Of a DNA stretch of 5,598 nt, positions 1 through 4,945 are shown piece by piece. The DNA is from Thermoplasmata archaeon (lineage in GTDB: Archaea > Thermoplasmatota > Thermoplasmata > Lutacidiplasmatales > UBA184). The stretch is from assembly GCA_030039995.1 (NCBI GenBank), contig JASHUL010000055.1:1-5598 (forward strand), written 5' to 3'. The notes under the pieces were generated by a model. It saw only the letters and a list, made by a program, of their open reading frames with translations, had not been told where the DNA came from and did not search any database. Position 1 is the stretch's first letter. The number at the start of each line of letters is the position of its first letter. Both the position numbers and the translations under genes were made by a program.

Positions 1-338
1 TCTACCGTACGTTGGAGCGAGCGAAGCGTGCTGGCCCAGTACGAACGGAACGGGTCGAGCCATCGTTCTACCTCCACGAGCGACCGACCGTCGAGGCGCA
101 AACGATGGACCCGTCCGTCGACCCGCCGGGCGACGAGCCCCGCCGACTCGAGGACCCGGAGGTGCTTCGAGACCGCCGGCAGGCTCATCCGATACGGTCG
201 GGCGAGGTCCGTGACCTTGGAGGGACCGAGCGCGAGGCGAGCGAGCAGGTTCCGCCGCGTCGGGTCCGCCAACGCTCCGAACAGCCGGTCCAAGGCCCGG
301 TCGGATCGGGGCCGCCGGTCCTGCGATCCTCGCGACAT
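1..338 (-). CDS. ArsR-family winged-helix transcriptional regulator, 3' end truncated by window edge
   Basis: Likely a DNA-binding repressor of the ArsR/SdpR type. The minus strand reads open from ATG at 338 through the left edge, giving 112 complete codons. Residues 17-36 (including ALADPTRRNLLARL) match the first helices of the family. Residues 40-66 form the helix-turn-helix, with recognition helix SLPAVSKHLRVLESAG at 52-67, and residues 67-82 form the beta wing (GLVARRVDGRVHRLRL). No CxC metal-binding pair is visible in the DNA-binding region, so metal sensing is unlikely. The start is chosen because the frame is closed by a stop at 363-365 with no other ATG between, and a TATA-like box lies about 25 bases upstream, implying a leaderless mRNA. 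It diverges from an SRPBCC gene, a pairing common for SdpR-like ArsR proteins, which usually repress themselves and their neighbour. Family assignment is strong; the ligand is unknown. Confidence 0.88.
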   Translation of the reverse strand, partial: MSRGSQDRRPRSDRALDRLFGALADPTRRNLLARLALGPSKVTDLARPYRMSLPAVSKHLRVLESAGLVARRVDGRVHRLRLDGRSLVEVERWLDPFRSYWASTLRSLQRTV

Positions 339-359
339 CGAGGCTCCGCCCGGCGATTG

Positions 360-383
360 ATATTAAACTAAAGAGTTAAGTAT
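360..383. promoter_or_regulatory. Divergent promoter with imperfect palindrome, candidate ArsR operator
   Basis: Two 10-base arms, ATATTAAACT (360-369) and AGTTAAGTAT (374-383), are reverse complements at 8 of 10 positions and flank a 4-base spacer. The element is an AT-rich island in GC-rich DNA. On the minus strand, TTTAATATC (367-359) sits where a TATA box for a leaderless ArsR mRNA would be. On the plus strand, TTAAGTATT (377-385) is a TATA candidate for the SRPBCC gene at 432. A repressor bound here would cover both boxes. Palindrome and positions are seen; operator function is inferred from how divergent ArsR pairs work. Confidence 0.55.
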
Positions 384-431
384 TGTGTACCTACTCGCCG
401 GTTCGGTCGCGGTCGACCGAGAGGAACGACA

Positions 432-830
432 ATGTGCAAGACCGTCCACGATGAGATCGAGCTGCGCGCGCGCCCCCGGGCCGTCTATGACGCCTACCTC
501 GACAGCCGGAGCCATGCGAAGTTCACCGGGGCCCCCGCCCGCATGAGTCGCACCGTGGGCCGACGGTTCTCCGCCGGTGGGAACTACATCTCGGGCTACA
601 ACCTCGACCTGGTGCCGGGTAAGCGCATCGTCCAGGCCTGGCGGGCGAGCGAGTGGCCGAAGGGAGTCTACTCGGTGGTCACGATCGCGCTCCGTCCGGT
701 ACGGAACGGGACGCGCCTCGTGTTCGACCAGCGGGGCATCCCCGAGAACGTGGAGGGCGCCTCGACGACCGAGGAGTGGGCCCAATACTATTGGGCACCG
801 CTCAAAGAGTACCTCGAAGCGTCGGGCTGA
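432..830 (+). CDS. SRPBCC (AHSA1/START-like) family protein
   Basis: A 132-residue single-domain protein of the SRPBCC superfamily, helix-grip proteins with a deep hydrophobic pocket; many soluble members bind small hydrophobic ligands. Recognisable segments are the N-terminal strand and first helix (HDEIELRARPRAVYDAYLDS, 6-25), the FSAGGNYISGYNLDLVPGKR block (46-65), IVQAWRASEWPKGVYS (66-81), the TRLVFDQRGIPEN strand (94-106), and the C-terminal helix ending EWAQYYWAPLKEYLEA (115-130). Length is normal for a one-domain member. The start has a Shine-Dalgarno-like GAGAGG at 419-424, 7 bases ahead of the ATG. It diverges from an ArsR-type regulator and is probably controlled by it through the palindrome between them. 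It converges on an Lrp-like regulator gene. The ligand and cellular role cannot be read from the sequence. Confidence 0.88.
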   Translation: MCKTVHDEIELRARPRAVYDAYLDSRSHAKFTGAPARMSRTVGRRFSAGGNYISGYNLDLVPGKRIVQAWRASEWPKGVYSVVTIALRPVRNGTRLVFDQRGIPENVEGASTTEEWAQYYWAPLKEYLEASG

Positions 831-832
831 CC

Positions 833-868
833 CGCGCCCCGGGGGCGGCGGCCCCGGGTCGGGGCGCG
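833..868. terminator. Nested GC hairpin between convergent genes, possible bidirectional terminator or 3'-end structure
   Basis: In the 39-base gap between two convergent stop codons, CGCGCCCC (833-840) pairs perfectly with GGGGCGCG (861-868). Inside it, GGGGC (842-846) pairs with GCCCC (851-855) around a 4-base loop. The structure forms in RNA from either strand. No T-run follows, so it is not a classical intrinsic terminator on either strand, and archaeal termination usually depends on T-rich tracts. The role may be RNA end protection or transcriptional pausing. Structure is seen; function is inferred. Confidence 0.4.
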
Positions 869-869
869 A

Positions 870-1829
870 TCAAGAGGTCCGTCCCGTCCGTTCCGCCAGT
901 CGCTCGTCCGTCCACTGCGGGAACGTGGCCGACCGAAGTCCGAAGGTGCGACGTACTCCCGTCACCCCGTCCGTCTCGAGCACGCGCCGGACGGTCGTTT
1001 CGAGTGCGGCCGGGGTGACGACCGGCACCAGGCCGGCGAGGGTCGCGCCCTCCGAGGTCGGTGACCGCCCGAGGCCGTCGGCCGCGACGGGGAGCCAGGT
1101 CTCCACCCGAGCGGCCACGGCGGAGCCGACGCGGGCGGGATCTTCCCGCGCGTCGAGCGAGACCGTCAGGAGCGCGAGGGGCCACTCTTCCGAGTCGCTG
1201 CTATGGCTCCACCAGCAGGCGTGCGTGTCGAGGAGCAGGTCGAAACGTCGCGCCGTGGTCTTCAGTCCGACCCCCGCGTCCTGGGCGACCTCGGCTCGGG
1301 TGCGATCCGGATTTCGCCGAAACGCGCGGAGCAGCTTCCAGTCGAGGGCCGTGGGCTCCCGCGGGCACGGCGGGATCCAATACGGGCGCGGCTCCCGCGT
1401 CGTGCCGCCGGGGGCGAGCCGTCGAACGAGGGCGATGCGGCGGGCGGTCTCTCCGGCCGAGTCCGATGCAAGGTAGACGGAGACGGCGCGCTCGTCCTCG
1501 GTCAGTAGGTCCCGGGCGAACAGAACGCCGTCCACCACCGCGAGGTCTCGGAACAGCGGGTCGGATTCCTTGGGAGTATGGATCGGGACCTCGACCACCG
1601 TCACGCGGGCATCGAACAGCGATGGATTGATGGTGACGGAGGTGCCGCGGAGAAGCCCCGATCGCTCCAGCGACCGAAGGCGGGCCCGAACCCCCGCTTC
1701 GCTGAGGCCGACCCGCTCCGAGATCTCCCGCGCCGAGACGCGGGGATCGACGATCCTGCGCGAGGCCCAGAATCGGGCGAGCCCGTCCGGGGAGAGGTAC
1801 CGGTAGATCGAGTAGTCCTTGGCGTCCAC
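870..1829 (-). CDS. Two-HTH Lrp/AsnC-like transcriptional regulator
   Basis: A 319-residue predicted DNA-binding regulator built of two similar halves. Half one has a winged helix-turn-helix (residues 32-62, AREISERVGLSEAGVRARLR, then a second helix ending SGLLRG) followed by a ferredoxin-like RAM-type region (about 72-140). Half two repeats this with a helix-turn-helix at about 161-205 (LDWKLLRAFRRNPDRTRAEV, then GVGLKTTARRFDLL) and a second alpha/beta region (about 216-300). GTG at 1829 is chosen because homology-like sequence begins at DAKDYSIYRYLSPDG; the frame stays open for 109 more codons upstream, but that part is Arg/Ser/Pro-rich and overlaps a better ORF in another frame. No strong ribosome binding site precedes the GTG. 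A weak TATA-like GGCTTTTCC lies about 33 bases upstream, so a short or absent leader is possible. It may instead be co-transcribed with the small gene ending at 1927. Effector and targets are unknown. Confidence 0.8.
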   Translation of the reverse strand: MDAKDYSIYRYLSPDGLARFWASRRIVDPRVSAREISERVGLSEAGVRARLRSLERSGLLRGTSVTINPSLFDARVTVVEVPIHTPKESDPLFRDLAVVDGVLFARDLLTEDERAVSVYLASDSAGETARRIALVRRLAPGGTTREPRPYWIPPCPREPTALDWKLLRAFRRNPDRTRAEVAQDAGVGLKTTARRFDLLLDTHACWWSHSSDSEEWPLALLTVSLDAREDPARVGSAVAARVETWLPVAADGLGRSPTSEGATLAGLVPVVTPAALETTVRRVLETDGVTGVRRTFGLRSATFPQWTDERLAERTGRTS

Positions 1830-1926
1830 GGCGGTCGCCCGGCGAAGCCCCGGCGCGGGGAAAAGCCTGCGGAGGCCCGCGGAGCTCGAGCGGTGCGGGC
1901 ACTCCGCGGGCCGTGCGGACCCGCCG

Positions 1927-2220
1927 CTACCGCCGGACGCCGGCCCGGAGGGGCAGGCACGCCAGGGAGACGCCGGTGTCCCGCGGGGTGGCGGGGCCGC
2001 GGTCCGTCCTCCGGGCGAACGCGCCCCGCAGGCGGTCCCACAGACCGGTCCGACGGTCGATCGCGAGCTCTTCGCTCGCGCCTCGTTCCGCGGCGAGTAC
2101 GGCAGCCTCGGCCCAGATCGCCCCGTCGAGCGGGAGCTCCGTGCCCCCGTCCACATAGGTCGCTCGAAGTTCTGCCAGTCGTGCGCTCAACACCGCGGCT
2201 TCCGGTCCCATCGCTTGCAT
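1927..2220 (-). CDS. Small hypothetical protein upstream of the two-HTH regulator
   Basis: A 97-codon ORF of unknown function. It is chosen over overlapping frames because GGAGGG sits 4 bases before ATG 2220 on the minus strand, codons carry the high G/C third-position bias of neighbouring genes, and the protein has a normal mix of residues, unlike the Arg/Ser-rich shadow frames. Residues 1-18 and 33-52 look helical and Ala/Glu/Leu-rich (for example AIWAEAAVLAAERGASEELA). A positively charged segment follows (WDRLRGAFARRTDR, about 59-72) and then a Pro/Gly/Arg tail. There is no signal peptide or membrane segment. A second in-frame ATG at 2211 is possible but is farther from the ribosome binding site. 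It lies 97 bases upstream of the regulator on the same strand, so the two may share a transcript. No family was recognised, and it could still be a non-coding open frame. Confidence 0.5.
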   Translation of the reverse strand: MQAMGPEAAVLSARLAELRATYVDGGTELPLDGAIWAEAAVLAAERGASEELAIDRRTGLWDRLRGAFARRTDRGPATPRDTGVSLACLPLRAGVRR

Positions 2221-2303
2221 CGCTCCCTCCGGGCCTCGTCCCCGAAGAGAGGACGTGCTGCCGGAAGTCAAGCCTGCCGTCCGGAGTCGTGCGGAAAGAA
2301 GCC

Positions 2304-2320
2304 CCCCGCGCCGCGCGGGG
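2304..2320. repeat. Perfect 7-bp inverted repeat (GC hairpin)
   Basis: CCCCGCG (2304-2310) and CGCGGGG (2314-2320) are perfect reverse complements around a 3-base centre. On the minus strand it lies about 84 bases ahead of the small gene's start and could fold in its leader. On the plus strand it is upstream of the likely promoter of the membrane pair. It is short enough to arise by chance in GC-rich DNA. Confidence 0.5.
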
Positions 2321-2360
2321 CCGAAAATCGTCGTTCGCGCGCGAAAATCGGTCGGAGCGC
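2321..2360. repeat. Two tandem imperfect 20-base units sharing CGAAAATCG
   Basis: The 20-base blocks 2321-2340 and 2341-2360 match at 13 of 20 positions, with the core CGAAAATCG identical at 2322-2330 and 2342-2350. The 20-base spacing is close to two helical turns, so two bound proteins would lie on the same DNA face, as in Lrp-type operators. The A-runs stand out against GC-rich surroundings. Repeat seen; operator role is inferred. Confidence 0.45.
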
Positions 2361-2433
2361 CCGCGGAGACACGGCGGGCGAGCACCCCGTCCGGGGGCGC
2401 GGGGCTCGGCGGCGCACGTTCGCTCGGCGACAG

Positions 2434-2443
2434 GTATTCAAAC
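2434..2443 (+). promoter_or_regulatory. TATA-like box for the membrane gene pair
   Basis: GTATTCAAAC is an AT-rich run about 35-40 bases ahead of the GTG at 2477. A start site about 25 bases downstream would leave a leader of roughly a dozen bases. A second AT-rich run (GAATTTTCC, 2457-2465) is too close to the start codon to be the TATA box. Position-based inference only. Confidence 0.4.
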
Positions 2444-2476
2444 CCGTCGTACACCTGAATTTTCCGGCGAACCCCC

Positions 2477-3295
2477 GTGGCGAGCCCGTTGTATCACAAA
2501 CCGCCCGTTCCGCCCGGCATCTACCGCGCGGCGCGAGCGCTGCGGCGGATATCGACCATCGTACTGGTGCTCGTCATCGTCTTCGTGGCCGTCGTCGCCT
2601 ACTCGGCGGTGCAGGTGGTCAAGTCGAAACCCGCCGTCGGCACGTCCACGACCGCGATCGAACCGAACGGTACGGTCGGCGTGGAGACGTCGTTCAGCCT
2701 ATCCAACCCCACCTACTTCGCGATCCAGCACTTCGCGCTGCACTTCCTCATCCTCAACGCCTCGGACGTCCCGCTCGTCGATACCACGGCCGGTCCGGAC
2801 TCGATACCGGCCGGGGGCAACACGGTCGTCCCGATCGACCTCTACCTTCCGATCAGCGCATCCTCAACCGGTTTGCTGACGGAGAACCAGTACCTCGACT
2901 GGAACGTCTGGGGGAATGCGAGCTATGCGTACCTCTTCACCGTCTCCATCGGGGTCGCCACCGAACGGTTCTGGGGCGCCCCGTTCGACAATCTGACGGT
3001 CGTCGTCGGGACGCCGTTCGTCGCGAACGGCGTGGACGAGATCCCGGTGACGGTAGCGTTCGCGAACGACGCAAGTTTCGCCGATGACGGAGCGCTCGAC
3101 TTCCAGGTGGTCCCCCCCGCGGGAGCCGACTGCGCCTCGGGGGCGTTTGCCCTCAACGTACCGGCGGGCACCCCGTACGACGAGACCCAGGACGTCGGGA
3201 TCGCCACGGGGTGCGACCCGTCGGGCGGGCACATCGCGTCCGAGTTCGCCGTGAACGGGGCGACGATCCCGCTCCCGTCGGAGGCGATCCCGTGA
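2477..3295 (+). CDS. Membrane-anchored protein with large exported beta-rich ectodomain
   Basis: A 272-residue protein. A basic, proline-rich cytoplasmic N-terminus (1-24) is followed by one hydrophobic helix (about 25-46, STIVLVLVIVFVAVVAYSAV), probably a signal anchor, and then about 225 residues predicted outside. The ectodomain is Thr/Ser/Val/Asp-rich and looks like two beta-sandwich segments, about 60-160 and 170-265. The first (SFSLSNPTYFAIQHFALHFL at 72-91, then DSIPAGGNTVVPIDLYLPI) resembles the LEA type 2 fold pattern of an NP motif followed by an IPAGG turn; this is a weak resemblance. Four N-glycosylation sequons (N64, N94, N147, N172) and a cysteine pair (C219, C246) that could form a disulfide fit an exported domain. 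GTG 2477 is the first start in frame after the TATA-like box; TTG 2489 is an alternative. Its stop overlaps the next gene's start, so the two products are probably made together. No specific function was recognised. Confidence 0.8.
   Translation: MASPLYHKPPVPPGIYRAARALRRISTIVLVLVIVFVAVVAYSAVQVVKSKPAVGTSTTAIEPNGTVGVETSFSLSNPTYFAIQHFALHFLILNASDVPLVDTTAGPDSIPAGGNTVVPIDLYLPISASSTGLLTENQYLDWNVWGNASYAYLFTVSIGVATERFWGAPFDNLTVVVGTPFVANGVDEIPVTVAFANDASFADDGALDFQVVPPAGADCASGAFALNVPAGTPYDETQDVGIATGCDPSGGHIASEFAVNGATIPLPSEAIP
3280..3291 (+). promoter_or_regulatory. Ribosome binding site and coupling signal inside the upstream gene
   Basis: GGAGG at 3280-3284 lies within the last codons of the upstream gene, 7 bases before the GTG at 3292. 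Together with the GTGA stop/start overlap (3292-3295) it fixes the start of the downstream gene, whose frame otherwise extends upstream to 3211, and indicates translational coupling. Confidence 0.75.
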
Positions 3296-3795
3296 GCGCC
3301 AGCGTCGTGGACGCGGGCGCCGCGGGCCCGCCCGCCGGGACGTACCAGATCCCCTCGCTCGGGTGGCGGATCCTCGGGGGCGCGCTGCGATTGATCCCGC
3401 TCGTGCTGATCCTGATCGGGGTGCCGGTCGCGATCCTGACGTTCCTCCAGGCGAACGGGATCGCGTTACCGATACCGATCCCGACGGTCGAGCTCATCGG
3501 GATCGTGATCACGGTGCTCATCGTGGCGCGGTACATCCTCAAGCCGAGCGGGGCGTACGGCCCCCTCGCGATCGCCACGGCCGCCGTGACGATCGTGTAT
3601 CTGTACCTGATCCTCGTCGACGCTACGTACCACCTGACGATCCCCGGCTCCGGGGTGACGATCGCGGTCGGCTACACCGACCTGATCCTCGTGTTGCTCC
3701 TCGTGCCGACGCTCACGCTGGCCGCGGGCGCGCTCACCCTGATCGAGGACGTCGGACACCCGCGCGAGCGCTGGCCGTTCGACTTTCCACCGTAG
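3292..3795 (+). CDS. Four-helix membrane protein of unknown function
   Basis: A 167-residue integral membrane protein. Hydrophobic segments lie at about residues 29-53 (including LIPLVLILIGVPVAILTFL), 63-84 (including VELIGIVITVLIVARYIL), 90-110 (GPLAIATAAVTIVYLYLILVD) and 126-151 (including TDLILVLLLVPTLTLAAGAL). The N-terminus is Ala/Gly/Pro-rich and the short C-terminal tail (HPRERWPFDFPP) is probably cytoplasmic. The GTG start is supported by GGAGG 7 bases upstream and by the GTGA overlap with the preceding gene. Charged residues are very few inside the helices (R80 and D110 near ends), which argues against a proton- or ion-driven transporter and suggests a scaffold or partner for the single-pass protein encoded just upstream. 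No known family was recognised. Confidence 0.78.
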   Translation: MSASVVDAGAAGPPAGTYQIPSLGWRILGGALRLIPLVLILIGVPVAILTFLQANGIALPIPIPTVELIGIVITVLIVARYILKPSGAYGPLAIATAAVTIVYLYLILVDATYHLTIPGSGVTIAVGYTDLILVLLLVPTLTLAAGALTLIEDVGHPRERWPFDFPP

Positions 3796-3804
3796 CTCGT
3801 GCCC

Positions 3805-4275
3805 TCAGGCGCCCTGCACCGTCGCTTCGACGATCCGGACGGGCGTCCGGGGCCGGTCGTTGGAGTCTCGCGGCACGCCCGCGATCTTCTCGACAACGTC
3901 CTGGCCCCCGCGGACCCGACCGAAGACGGCGTGCTTTCCGTCGAGCCAGGCGGTCTTCGCGAGCGTGATGAAGAACTGGCTCCCGCCGGTGTTCGGGCCG
4001 GCGTTCGCCATCGAGAGCACGCCCGGTCCGTCGTGTCGAAGGTTCGGGTCGAACTCGTCCTTGATCGTGTACCCGGGGCCGCCGGTGCCGTCCCCTTTCG
4101 GGTCGCCGCCCTGGATCATGAACCCCGGGATCACCCGGTGGAACGTCCCTCCGTCGTAGAAGTGCTTCTTGACGAGGGTGACGAAGTTCTCGACGGTCTT
4201 CGGAGCGCGGTCGCGGAACAGTTCGATCCGGATGTCGCCGAGGGTCGTGCGCAGGGTCGCGGTCGGATTCGCCAT
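3805..4275 (-). CDS. Cyclophilin-type peptidyl-prolyl cis-trans isomerase
   Basis: A 156-residue single-domain cyclophilin that catalyses cis-trans isomerisation of peptide bonds before proline during protein folding, probably in the cytoplasm because no signal peptide is present. The active site is intact: FHRVIPGFMIQGGD (45-58) supplies catalytic R47 plus F52, M53 and Q55; SMANAGPNTGGSQFFIT (88-104) supplies Q100 and F102; W110 and H115 in WLDGKHAVFGRV (110-121) match the residues lining the human cyclophilin A pocket. GTGGPGY (63-69) and the usual length fit a small prokaryotic cyclophilin. Start ATG 4275 gives a compact N-terminus (MANPTATLRTTLGDIRIELF). It ends 9 bases from the stop of the convergent membrane gene and begins 151 bases from a divergent zinc-ribbon gene. 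A TATA-like box about 26 bases upstream suggests a leaderless mRNA. Confidence 0.97.
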   Translation of the reverse strand: MANPTATLRTTLGDIRIELFRDRAPKTVENFVTLVKKHFYDGGTFHRVIPGFMIQGGDPKGDGTGGPGYTIKDEFDPNLRHDGPGVLSMANAGPNTGGSQFFITLAKTAWLDGKHAVFGRVRGGQDVVEKIAGVPRDSNDRPRTPVRIVEATVQGA

Positions 4276-4293
4276 GCGCCCCGGACCCCGCCG

Positions 4294-4308
4294 GCGCCTA
4301 AAAGGCGC
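4294..4308 (-). promoter_or_regulatory. Palindrome-embedded TATA-like box of the cyclophilin gene
   Basis: GCGCCT (4294-4299) and AGGCGC (4303-4308) are a perfect inverted repeat around AAA. Read on the minus strand, the centre gives CCTTTTAGG about 26 bases upstream of the ATG at 4275, the right distance for a TATA box driving a leaderless transcript. The symmetry could mean a repressor site over the TATA box, or chance. Confidence 0.5.
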
Positions 4309-4363
4309 GCGGCGCGGTTCGGCGCGAGCCCGTTTCGGGGCGTCGGTAGCCCCGCCGAACGCG

Positions 4364-4371
4364 CATTTATG
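4364..4371 (+). promoter_or_regulatory. TATA-like box for the zinc-ribbon/RNase H operon
   Basis: CATTTATG is an AT-rich island on the plus strand about 60 bases before ATG 4427. With transcription starting about 25 bases downstream, the leader would be about 30 bases and would include GGAG at 4417-4420, 6 bases ahead of the ATG. Thus this gene looks leadered, unlike the divergent cyclophilin gene. Confidence 0.45.
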
Positions 4372-4426
4372 TGGGCCGCCCGCTCAGCGTACTCTCCGCC
4401 GGCAGGCCCGGCCGCCGGAGTCGTCC

Positions 4427-4933
4427 ATGAACCGCTCGATCATCGGCGTCGGCGGGGGGATCTTGATCTTCGCCTTCGTGCTGCTCGCGTTCCCGATCGC
4501 CGTGACCGGGCACGAAGCGTTCGACCTCGAACAGGAAGCGGGGCTCTACTTCATCGCCCCGGCGCTCGCGGTGATCCTCATCGGCGGCATCTCGGACGAC
4601 CCGAGGGTCACGACGATCGGCGGCGCGTTCGGGAACCCGGACGTCCGCCTCGAGCGACCGGACGCTCGCCGCTACGTCGGGGCGCCACCCCGGCTCGCGT
4701 ACCATCCGAAGGAGGCCGTCGCGTGCCGCTACTGCGCGTCCCTGATCCAACCGGACCTCGCGCAGTGCCCTCGATGCGCGCGAGCGCGCGAGTGCCGCAG
4801 TTGCGGCCGGCCCCTCGGGATCGTCCTCGAACGGGCGACGTGCCCCGCCTGCGCGCGACCCGAACCGTTTTGCAACTGCCCCCATCTTCCCCCGAGGACC
4901 CTGTCGAGCCCGGCGGTCGGCCGTCGGGTGTAG
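4427..4933 (+). CDS. Membrane-anchored double zinc-ribbon protein
   Basis: A 168-residue protein of unknown function. Two hydrophobic segments (about 4-25, SIIGVGGGILIFAFVLLAFP, and about 40-54, LYFIAPALAVILIGG) form a likely hairpin in the membrane. A linker (55-98) follows, then a cytoplasmic cysteine-rich domain. Cysteine pairs C100/C103 with C114/C117 and C123/C126 with C139/C142 form two CxxC...CxxC zinc ribbons in a row, with an extra CNC pair (C149, C151) after them. This layout resembles zinc-ribbon adaptor domains that bind proteins or nucleic acid, but the specific family was not recognised. ATG 4427 is favoured by GGAG 6 bases upstream and by starting just before the first membrane helix; the open frame extends further upstream but is Arg-rich there. 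It ends 12 bases before the RNase H gene and is probably co-transcribed with it. Confidence 0.8.
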   Translation: MNRSIIGVGGGILIFAFVLLAFPIAVTGHEAFDLEQEAGLYFIAPALAVILIGGISDDPRVTTIGGAFGNPDVRLERPDARRYVGAPPRLAYHPKEAVACRYCASLIQPDLAQCPRCARARECRSCGRPLGIVLERATCPACARPEPFCNCPHLPPRTLSSPAVGRRV

Positions 4934-4945
4934 CGAGCGGGACGG

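Larger units (their letters stand above)
2221..2476. other. Divergent intergenic region with hairpin and repeat
   Basis: This 256-base gap separates the small minus-strand gene from the plus-strand membrane gene pair. No convincing coding frame was found in it. It holds a GC hairpin (2304-2320), a 20-base-period imperfect repeat containing CGAAAATCG twice (2322-2350), and a TATA-like box near 2434 for the plus-strand genes. It is the natural location for regulation of both directions, and the nearby two-HTH regulator is a candidate binder, though nothing in the sequence proves this. Confidence 0.6.

Noticed and set aside
12..371. Overlapping plus-strand open frames across the left edge
   Set aside because: They are Arg/Pro/Ser-rich shadows of the minus-strand ArsR gene, whose HTH is clearly recognisable.
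577..1476. A 299-codon plus-strand open frame
   Set aside because: It is low-complexity Arg/Ser-rich, spans the end of the SRPBCC gene and the antisense of the regulator, and shows no domain pattern.
1830..2156. N-terminal extension of the two-HTH regulator to ATG 2156
   Set aside because: The extra 109 residues are Arg/Ser/Pro-rich, overlap the better-supported small ORF in another frame, and precede a clean domain start at GTG 1829.
2221..2454. Extension of the small minus-strand ORF to ATG 2454
   Set aside because: The extra 78 residues are low-complexity, and a strong Shine-Dalgarno sequence marks ATG 2220.
1578..3087. Two very long plus-strand open frames of more than 400 codons (1578-2879 and 1819-3087)
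   Set aside because: GC-rich DNA has few stops. Both read through real genes on either strand, are dominated by Arg/Pro/Ser, and lack ribosome binding sites or domains.
4169..4426. Upstream extension of the zinc-ribbon gene to ATG 4169
   Set aside because: It runs antisense through the cyclophilin gene, is Arg-rich, and places the first membrane helix far from the N-terminus; GGAG supports ATG 4427.
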